Below, one piece after another: positions 1-6,700 of a DNA stretch of 6,895 bases. Numbering within the stretch: the first letter of the stretch is position 1; each line of letters starts with the position of its first letter. The stretch comes from CBDVAK01 sp965371945 (GTDB taxonomy: Bacteria; Pseudomonadota; Gammaproteobacteria; Competibacterales; JAHEDQ01). The translations under genes and the position numbers were made by a program. The stretch covers positions 1 through 6,895 of the forward strand of contig CBDVAK010000191.1 in NCBI GenBank assembly GCA_965371945.1, given 5' to 3'. Under the pieces are notes generated by a model, which ran no database searches, was not told the DNA's origin, and worked only from the letters and a program-made list of their open reading frames with translations.

Positions 1-2
1 CC

Positions 3-2180
3 TTAGCAGCCACCGCCCCGACTGGTTTCAAGATCGAATCGCACCACCCCACCCGGCAATGCCTGCCAGGCCATGGCGATCGCCTCACCCCGCGGCAACT
101 GCCCGCCCTCCACCAGGGTGCCCTGGCATTCATCGGCGAGGCCACTCAGCAGACTAACAAGAAACCGCAGACGCGCCTCGACATCGCCTTCCTCTACCAC
201 TTCGCCACGGACCGGGTCGAAACTCTCACCAGTCGCCACGAATGTCAGCCGCGCCCCGGTCATGCGCGTGCGGGCGCCACGCACTTCCACTTCCACCTTG
301 CCCGAATCCACCACCACAAAACCCTGCCGGCCGGTGGCGTGGATCCCGGAAACAGACCCCCCGAGGACCATCCCCGACTCCTCGCAGATACCGAACCCAT
401 AGCGTGCTCCCTGCTCGGCACAGGCCACCAGCAATCGCCCGACGCGACGCCTACGCACCAGGTTCTGATCGATCAGACCGAGATCGAAAAAGCCGAGCCC
501 CTCGTCGATCACGATCCCTTCGTGCCCGGCATCGGGCGACGCACCGTAGCGCAGCGCATCGCAACTGGTCCCCTCCGCCACCATGCTGGTCGCCATTGCC
601 GAGGCGGCTCCGCCGACCACCATCAAGCGGGCACCGCGCTGATAGGCATGAGCAATGGCACGTAGTACATCGGTCGGCCGCCCGCGATGCAACAGGGTTT
701 CCACCAATCGCCGCTGATCGCCACCGGTCAGCAACAGGGTTCGCATTCCGGCAATGCGTTCCAGGCGCCTGCGGTTACGGCACACTCGTTCGATATTGTG
801 CCGGGTGACATCCAGGTTTTCAGCCTGCACGCCATGGCGATCAAACCAGTTCAGATAGTCACGTGCCACGCGATCCGCCCGGCCCGATGCTGCCGCGATG
901 ATACCCACCGGCCCGGCAACGTGGTTGAGCAGGTCCTCGGTGTCGGTCACGTTCCAGCGGGTGGGGCTGTTGCCGACCACCACCATGCGCGCTTCAGGCG
1001 CCACCGCGGATTCGTCGAAAAAGCTACGCACCTGCTGGTGTTGAAAATCCCTCCAGGCGGCACGCCCCAGTCGCTTGCAGTTGATATTTAAAACGAAATT
1101 GAGTGCTGTATAGCGGGGTCCGTCAGCTCCGCGCGCACTCAACGCACTGGATCGCCGCGGCAGGCGCTGCAATTCAACCACAACTTCGGTTTCATGGTAG
1201 TTGTCATACGCCAGCGCCACGTCGCGCGAATAGGAAGAAGGCTTGCCCTGGATCAATCGGGTCCACAAATCATGCAGGGCGTAGCTGCCGAAAGCATTGC
1301 GGTGATAGGGAGCCGGCGAGGAGAAGGCGTGAAGCCCGGCGCGCAACCGCTTCTTGCCAGGCCCCGGAATCGCCTTGCAGCGACGCAGATCGAGCTGATC
1401 ACCACTGTCGAGATAACTGATCCTGACCCCATCGAATCCCCCACTCTCGCCCGCGGGTGCCGCCGAGCGCAGGTCGGCGACCACCAGACCGGTCTCACCC
1501 AGCACGCGCAGCACCCCATCGCGCACGAACATACCGGTGTTTTCATCGATTCCAAACCCGAAGGCATAGCCGCAGGTGCGCATCGCCACCAACAACCTGG
1601 CGATGCGCCCACGCTTGATAAAATGCTGATCAACCATTCCCCAGGGGAAAAAACCCAGCCCCTTGCCGAGCGTCAGACCGGGCTGGTCGATATCATCGGT
1701 GATACCGTCGACCAAGGCCTCCAGCGAGGTGCCACTAAGAATGATATCGCTGGACATCATCGCCGCCCCGGCGCTCGACCCTGCGACCAGACCGCCGACG
1801 TCATACATGGCGCGGATTCGCTGCAAAGCGGGGGTGGGTTTACCACCGGGCTCCAGCGCCGCGATGATGCGTGATTGGTCGCCGCCGGTGAAATAAACGC
1901 TGCCGTAGTCCTCAAGAGTGTTCAGCACGCCGGGTTCCGCCGCGATCCGCGCAGCGTACTCGCCATAGACCGGCACTACTTCGGCTTCAAACCCGTGGCC
2001 CAGGAAATCTTCCAGTGCCTCGGCACCGACCTCTTCGGGAATTCCGGAAGCAGTCGGCAAGATTGCAATCCGGCCTTTGGAAAGACGCCGCAGCTCGGCA
2101 AAGATAGGCTCGTTGTCCAGCTCGAGCCGACCCCCGATCAGCGCCAATGCGCCTTTGGCCTTAGTGTTGCCTCTGCTCAC
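3..2180 (-). CDS. Tandem peptidase S51 (cyanophycinase-like) protein; second domain catalytically degenerate
   Basis: This is a 725-residue protein with two S51/cyanophycinase-like modules of the class I glutamine-amidotransferase-like fold. Module 1 (about residues 10-267) starts with LIGG and carries FTGGDQ (97-102), the nucleophile elbow GSSAGA (Ser136), GLGFF then VDQHF (His186), and GIDENT (210-215). Module 2 (about 397-650) repeats the order: TGGDQ (485-489), GGAASA at the elbow, GLGFF then IDQNL, and GICEES. There the nucleophile is Ala525 and the histidine is Asn573. A linker of about 130 residues that I do not recognise separates them. Cyanophycinases are serine exopeptidases that release beta-Asp-Arg from cyanophycin; Synechocystis CphB is about 271 residues, so this is more than double length. 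No signal peptide is seen, so it is probably cytoplasmic. The start is GTG, supported by GGAGA 5 nt upstream; the stop is TAA. It is the last gene of the likely three-gene operon, 52 bp after the DUF4124 gene. S51 membership is secure. Cyanophycin as the substrate is inference: a different beta-aspartyl or acidic dipeptide is possible. Confidence 0.9.
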   Translation of the reverse strand: MSRGNTKAKGALALIGGRLELDNEPIFAELRRLSKGRIAILPTASGIPEEVGAEALEDFLGHGFEAEVVPVYGEYAARIAAEPGVLNTLEDYGSVYFTGGDQSRIIAALEPGGKPTPALQRIRAMYDVGGLVAGSSAGAAMMSSDIILSGTSLEALVDGITDDIDQPGLTLGKGLGFFPWGMVDQHFIKRGRIARLLVAMRTCGYAFGFGIDENTGMFVRDGVLRVLGETGLVVADLRSAAPAGESGGFDGVRISYLDSGDQLDLRRCKAIPGPGKKRLRAGLHAFSSPAPYHRNAFGSYALHDLWTRLIQGKPSSYSRDVALAYDNYHETEVVVELQRLPRRSSALSARGADGPRYTALNFVLNINCKRLGRAAWRDFQHQQVRSFFDESAVAPEARMVVVGNSPTRWNVTDTEDLLNHVAGPVGIIAAASGRADRVARDYLNWFDRHGVQAENLDVTRHNIERVCRNRRRLERIAGMRTLLLTGGDQRRLVETLLHRGRPTDVLRAIAHAYQRGARLMVVGGAASAMATSMVAEGTSCDALRYGASPDAGHEGIVIDEGLGFFDLGLIDQNLVRRRRVGRLLVACAEQGARYGFGICEESGMVLGGSVSGIHATGRQGFVVVDSGKVEVEVRGARTRMTGARLTFVATGESFDPVRGEVVEEGDVEARLRFLVSLLSGLADECQGTLVEGGQLPRGEAIAMAWQALPGGVVRFDLETSRGGGC

Positions 2181-2184
2181 ACGC

Positions 2185-2189
2185 TCTCC
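2185..2189 (-). promoter_or_regulatory. Ribosome binding site for the tandem S51 gene (decides GTG start)
   Basis: On the minus strand GGAGA lies five bases before a GTG codon at 2180-2178. No ATG is available at the N-terminus, and the LIGG first strand of the S51 fold follows about 13 residues later, so GTG is the likely start. Confidence 0.6.
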
Positions 2190-2232
2190 GGATAGTGCGG
2201 AATTGGTCGCGGCCTCGCAGGGCTCCTGGCGG

Positions 2233-2793
2233 CTATTGGCTGGGATCCCGTCGGGCTTGCTCGGCTGCCACGCACTCCGGTAGATCGTTGAACATTCGCG
2301 GCGTCATCCTGCCATAGTGGTTTCGATAGGCGTCGCCATAATCGCGCCAGTAGCTCTCACATCTTTCGGGGTCCTTCCTGCCTTCGCTCTTGCAGCGGTC
2401 GATCTCGGCCTGGCGCAAGGGTGCGATGCGCGTCTCGCGGGCCTGCTCGCAACGAGTCTGCAGGTCTTGCGCGGACAACTGTGGCTCGTCACCGGTCCCA
2501 CTCCCGGCATTGTTTTGCTGCTCCAGAGCCCGTCGCTGCTCGCGTTCTATTCGAGCTGTCTCCAACTCACGGGCAGCGGCCCGGCTAGCCTCCACGCTGT
2601 CCACACTTTGATCACCGCCAGTGGTGGCGGCCGGCAACTCAACGGAATCCACCACCTGCCCATCTGCGGGCGGGGTCGACGAATAGGTGATGCTGCCGTC
2701 CGCAGCAACTGACTTATAAACAGTCTGAGCCTCTCCGGCGGGCAACAGCAACATGCATACAACCATTCCTGCCCACCCGGTTCCCTTGTTCAT
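2233..2793 (-). CDS. Secreted DUF4124-domain protein with four-cysteine C-terminal region
   Basis: This is a 186-residue exported protein of unknown function. Residues 1-22 form a signal peptide (MNKG, a hydrophobic stretch WAGMVVCMLLLPAG, cleavage probably after Ala22). Residues 24-45 match the DUF4124 pattern, a short beta module with a YK-x-V-x-x-DG-x-I-x-YS-x-x-PP spacing. A charged, probably helical segment follows (about 68-95, rich in Arg, Glu and Ala). A C-terminal region (about 105-180) has Cys115, Cys134, Cys145 and Cys174, plus conserved-looking APLRQAEIDRC, YWRDYGDAYRNH and NDLPEC patches. Four cysteines in an exported region suggest two disulfides; this is inferred. The start codon overlaps the stop of the upstream binding-protein gene (ATGA), which implies translational coupling, and GGTGGTG just upstream is only a fair Shine-Dalgarno. 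DUF4124 proteins are common in Gammaproteobacteria and no biochemical role is firmly known to me. Being coupled to a periplasmic binding protein, it may act in the same compartment. Confidence 0.85.
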   Translation of the reverse strand: MNKGTGWAGMVVCMLLLPAGEAQTVYKSVAADGSITYSSTPPADGQVVDSVELPAATTGGDQSVDSVEASRAAARELETARIEREQRRALEQQNNAGSGTGDEPQLSAQDLQTRCEQARETRIAPLRQAEIDRCKSEGRKDPERCESYWRDYGDAYRNHYGRMTPRMFNDLPECVAAEQARRDPSQ

Positions 2794-3608
2794 CGAACAC
2801 CACCCGCATCGTAGATGTCGAAATCGAAATAACGGACCCGTATGTTTTCGTAGCTGCCGTCCGCGCGAATCGCGTCGATCGCCTGATTGAACGCCTGACG
2901 CAAAGCATCATCGCCTTTGCGTACCGCTATGCCGGCGCCCTCTCCAAACCAACGTGGATCATTCAAGTCCGGTCCCAGGAATGCGTAGCCACGGCCCAGA
3001 TCCGTGTCCAGAAAGCTGACCGCGAGTACGATCCGGTCTCCCAGCACCAGGTCGAGCCGGCCCAGCAACAGATCCAGTAATGCTTCCTCCTGATTGCTGT
3101 AGCGCCTGAGGTCGATGACACCGCTGTAGTTACCCGTCAGATAGCTGTCGAAAGTGGTGGCCCGCTTGACACCCACCACGAGGTCACGAAATCCCTCATC
3201 CGAGAAATCGACCACTGCAGCCGCGGGTCCGACGAAGCGAGCCGGGCTATCGTAGTAGCGGTTGCTGAAATCCACCCGCTCGCGTCGTTCCTGCGTGATC
3301 GACATCGATGCCACGATGGCATCGTACTTGTTGTCGCGCAGCCCGCCCATCATACTGTCCCAGTCAGACACCACGTAGTCGCACTGAACAGACATGGCCT
3401 CACAAAGCGCTGCGGCGATGTCTATGTCGAATCCCTGCAACTCTCCGTCGGCGTCGAAATAGCTGAACGGTGGCGATGCGCCCTGAACACCAAGGCGCAG
3501 CATCGACACCTGTTCCGCGGCCATCAGGCTGGTGTTGACCGGCAGCAGGCACGCAAGCACCAGCAACCCGAGCCACCCTGTCACGATCGATGTATAGTGC
3601 CGATGCAT
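2790..3608 (-). CDS. Periplasmic amino-acid-binding protein, HisJ/ArgT-like (SBP family 3), orphan
   Basis: This is a 272-residue type II periplasmic binding protein, close to the usual length (HisJ precursor about 260). Residues 1-30 form a signal peptide, with cleavage probably near SLMA/AEQ. Cys20 after LLVLA is a poor lipobox, so a lipoprotein is less likely. Family landmarks are LRLG (37-40), GELQGFDIDIA (55-65), DAIVASMSIT (96-105), RVDFS (111-115), the hinge-region VGVKRATT (145-152), LGD (189-191), and a C-terminal RADGSYENI then RYFDFDIY, closely resembling the ends of HisJ and the LAO-binding protein. Arg108, Thr152 and Asp191 match HisJ residues that clamp the ligand alpha-carboxylate and amino groups. 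The HisJ side-chain-pocket Asp11 and Tyr14 are Gln42 and Ser45 here, so I cannot name the ligand. No permease or ATPase gene is adjacent. The ATG is fixed by an in-frame TAA three codons upstream, but no good ribosome binding site precedes it. It is the first gene of the leftward operon. Confidence 0.9.
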   Translation of the reverse strand: MHRHYTSIVTGWLGLLVLACLLPVNTSLMAAEQVSMLRLGVQGASPPFSYFDADGELQGFDIDIAAALCEAMSVQCDYVVSDWDSMMGGLRDNKYDAIVASMSITQERRERVDFSNRYYDSPARFVGPAAAVVDFSDEGFRDLVVGVKRATTFDSYLTGNYSGVIDLRRYSNQEEALLDLLLGRLDLVLGDRIVLAVSFLDTDLGRGYAFLGPDLNDPRWFGEGAGIAVRKGDDALRQAFNQAIDAIRADGSYENIRVRYFDFDIYDAGGVR

Positions 3609-3632
3609 CCCGCATTATCGCCGCGTATGACC

Positions 3633-3673
3633 GAATTCGCTACAGGTTCGGCCAACACAGGTGAATTCGCCAC
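3633..3673. repeat. Two-copy direct repeat GAATTCGCYAC in the divergent promoter region
   Basis: GAATTCGCTAC (3633-3643) and GAATTCGCCAC (3663-3673) differ at one base and are offset by 30 bp, close to three helical turns. Each contains the palindrome GAATTC. The position between divergent genes suits a regulator binding pair, but no regulator is known and two short copies could be chance. Confidence 0.35.
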
Positions 3674-3767
3674 GAGCCGCCCGGTGAGCCGATGTTGGTG
3701 CGCCACCTGTTCGCCTCCACGCCGCCAGGTTGTGGCCGCGCGCGGACGGTTTTGACAACGCTTGACC

Positions 3768-3772
3768 GGAGA
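3768..3772 (+). promoter_or_regulatory. Ribosome binding site selecting the 3776 ATG of the channel gene
   Basis: GGAGA ends three bases before ATG 3776-3778. The open reading frame could begin at ATG 3692, which has a weaker GGTGAG upstream. The 3776 start places a standard signal peptide at the N-terminus; the earlier start would bury it behind 28 Arg-rich residues. Confidence 0.6.
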
Positions 3773-3775
3773 ATC

Positions 3776-6700
3776 ATGACGGTGTCATCCCCACCGATAC
3801 GGACCCGACTTCTGTCGGTGCTCAGCTTCTGTCTGCTGTGTACGTCGATCAGCGGGACCCGCCCGGCCCTGGGCCAGGACGCCACAGGAGCCGTGGCCCT
3901 GCAGCAACAAATCGCCACCCTGCAACAGCTCAGGGTTGAGCTTGAACATGGCCACCAGCGGGTGCGACAGGGAATCGGCGCATTGCGCGACCGGCTTAAC
4001 AGGGAAGACCGGAAACTGACCACCGAGCAAGTGTCCGCGCCGTTGCTGCGCAGCGCACGTCTGGCTACGGAAACAGGTTTGTCACGACTCTCCGCCCTGG
4101 ATAGCCGGATCGACTATCGCAACCGGCAGTTACGGAATCTCGACCAGCAGATCAGCCTTCGCGATAGTGAGATCGACACCCTCAACAAGGAAACCTCAGT
4201 CCCCACCGATGCGACCCGTGAGCTACAGGATCTCCGGCACCTCCGGACCGCCACCGCCGAACTGCTGGCTACGCTGGAGGCGCTGCGGCAAAGCGCCCGA
4301 ACCCGACTGCGACTGACCCGCGAACGACTGAATCTACTCCAGTCCCGCGTTCAACTGAGCCACCTCGACGGCGATGTGTCAGCGGACGACAGTCCACGGA
4401 TACGCCTGCTGGACCGGGTCATCGCCACCCTGATCCGTGACAACATAAGACTGGCGAACGATGCTGCCGGCATACCCGCGGATTCGCCCGGCAATATCGC
4501 CCGACGCCAGCTACTGGAATTGCAGGCGGACGACGCGGTGGTGCGCATCAGCCTCAGACAGGCCGATCTGGATCTGCTTCGCCACCGGCGCCGACTCGAG
4601 CTGCTGAACTCATTACCGGACGATCATTCCATCCCGCTGCGAATTCTCGAGGATGCGGACGCCGAACTGGACCAGGTCAGGCAGCAATTACAGACCGGCC
4701 TTGCCCGCTTGGCGCGCGAGGACGCACTAATCGACACCCAGAGCAAGCTGCTGGTACCGGGCCTACAGGCGGGACTGCAGGAAATGTTGGCCGAAACGGC
4801 CAACATTATTCTTGACCTCGACAACCTGATCGCCTTCCAGCGCACCGACATCGAAACGCTGCTGACCCGCTCCGAAGGCATCGGTAACGCCCTGGTCAGT
4901 GCCACTGAACGCGCACGTGCCCGCAGCCTGATGACTCACACACCGCTCCCGCAGACACAGGGAGGCTGGCAGCGCGTGAGCTCGGATCTGGGCAGAATCC
5001 CCGAACAGGTTTCGGACCATCTGGGCAACTTGCTCCAACAGTCAGCCCGCAAAGTGTCGAGCGTTTCAGGGCTGCAGTGGTCACAGCTCGCGGGGGTTCT
5101 GCTGGTGCTGCTGATCGTACTGGTTGCGCTCCGGCGCTGGTCTGACCATTCGGATTCTGGCCGGAATCCGGCACGCCGGCAAGCCGGGTGGGGGCCAACG
5201 CTACGAATGCTGGCAGGCGCCGCCGTGGCGATCGCAGCGTGGCTGGTGGTCGCCAGAATATTCGGTCTGTCCCAAAGCGCTACTCTGGCTGCCACCATGA
5301 TACTGCTGTCGTGGCCGGTACTGAGGCTGTTGCTGGCCATCGCCCGCGCCGGAACAGAGTTCCGAATGCTGGTGTGGATTGCCGTGTTCGCAATTGCCAG
5401 CGTCGGCTTGCACGCCGCCGGCACCGTCTCCGCCCTGGCACCTGCCTCGGAAGGTGTCCTCAATCGACTGGCAATGGTGTGTATGTTGTTGGTCGCGCTA
5501 TTTGCGGTCAGGCTCGGCAGGAACTTGCGTCAGCACCCCGGCGATCGCCGCCGGTACAGTGTCTTGGCCCGGGTAAGCACGCTCGCCGGGCTCGGGCTCG
5601 GTGTCACCTCGATCATCGGATTGGCCGGTTACACCAACCTGGCCTGGGTGGCGGTCGGCTACGTGCTGTGGGCGCTGGCCGTGGTGGCGGTGCTGCTGTG
5701 GGTGCTGGGCCGGCTGTCTTTCGGAATCGATCGACTGGCTGATCGGGTACGTGGCGGCCAACCCGAACAGGCTTCGCGGTGGATACAAAACGTCACCCGA
5801 CCGTTCTATTGGTTGTGCGCCACGCTACTGACCCTGGTCGCCGCCTATCTGCTGCTTTACATCTACGGCTGGGACAGCGATACGCCCGTCATCGGCCGCT
5901 ATCTGGTGCTGATTGGCCTGGGCAGCAGTGACCTGCTGGGTCTGTGGCAATCCGAGACCGGTCGCCAAATCAGCGCCGCGGCATTGGAGATTCTGGTTGC
6001 CGTCGTGCTGGCCTATGTGGGCTGGGAACTGGTGAGGCGGGCGATCGAACCGTACATGCCGGTGGAGCACGACGAATCCGCTCTGCCGGCGGGCGACATT
6101 GGGGGCACCGGTGCCTCGCGAATCAGCACCTTGATGCCGCTGCTCAGGAAGTTTCTGCTGGTCACCATCGTCGCCGTTACAGTGATGGTGGTGCTATCGG
6201 CGCTGGGCGTCAATATCGGCCCGCTGCTCGCTGGCGCGGGCGTGGTCGGGTTGGCGATCGGATTCGGTTCCCAGGCCCTGGTCAAGGACATCGTGTCGGG
6301 ACTGTTCTTCCTGATGGACGATGCCTTTCGAAAAGGGGAATACATCGACATCGGCTCGGTCATGGGCACGGTCGAGCGTATTTCCATCCGTTCGCTGCAG
6401 TTGCGACACCACAACGGACCGGTGCATACCGTACCCTATGGGGAGATCCAGTACCTTACCAACTATAGTCGGGACTGGGCGATCATGAAGTTTGAACTTC
6501 GTCTGCCCTTCGAAACCGACTTGGACAAGGTCCGCCGCATTATCAAGAAGGTCGGCATACAACTCATGGAGGACGAGGAATTCGGCCCGTTGCTTCTGGA
6601 GCCGTTGAAGTCACAAGGTGTCAACCGCATGGATGACTCGGCGCTGATACTACGCTGCAAGTTCACCTCGGTGCCAGGACAACAATTCTATGTGCGGCGC

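Larger units (their letters stand above)
3609..3775. promoter_or_regulatory. Divergent intergenic region, presumed promoters for both transcription units
   Basis: These 167 bp separate the leftward binding-protein operon from the rightward channel gene, so control elements for both are expected here. For the leftward side, GATAAT (3614-3619, minus strand) resembles a -10 box but has no convincing -35 and would give an almost leaderless message. For the rightward side, TTGACA at 3752-3757 looks like a -35 but sits too close to the ATG at 3776 to serve it. An imperfect direct repeat, GAATTCGCYAC, occurs at 3633-3643 and 3663-3673. No RNA gene or hairpin terminator is evident. Confidence 0.45.

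Noticed and set aside
1081..1097. AT-rich patch inside the S51 gene as an internal promoter for a separate second module
   Set aside because: No -35 partner at correct spacing was found, and the two modules are in one uninterrupted frame. The patch is explained by the codons for residues such as NFVLNIN.
1194..1874. Open plus-strand frame of 226 codons antisense to the S51 gene
   Set aside because: It lies wholly inside a well-supported gene on the other strand, encodes no recognisable motif or signal, and long antisense frames are expected in GC-rich coding DNA.
2181..2232. Possible terminator between the DUF4124 gene and the S51 gene
   Set aside because: No stable stem followed by a T-run was seen on the minus strand, so transcription read-through is the simpler reading.
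3752..3757. TTGACA as a -35 promoter element for the channel gene
   Set aside because: The matching -10 position would fall over the ATG at 3776, and no acceptable TATAAT-like box is present at 16-18 bp.
5151..5170. Inverted repeat CGGATTC / GAATCCG in the channel gene
   Set aside because: The 7-bp stem with a 6-base loop is within chance expectation for GC-rich coding sequence and lacks a T-tract.
4936..5463. Minus-strand frame of 175 codons opposite the channel gene
   Set aside because: No domain, signal or ribosome binding site supports it, and it is antisense to a conserved coding region.
5188..5742. Plus-strand frame of 184 codons inside the channel gene
   Set aside because: It is Arg/Gly/Pro-rich and overlaps obvious transmembrane helices in the real frame, so it is a frame shadow.
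5944..6468. Plus-strand frame of 174 codons over the MscS pore region
   Set aside because: The real frame here encodes the conserved MscS pore helix and beta domain; the alternative product is Arg/Gly/His-rich with no family resemblance.
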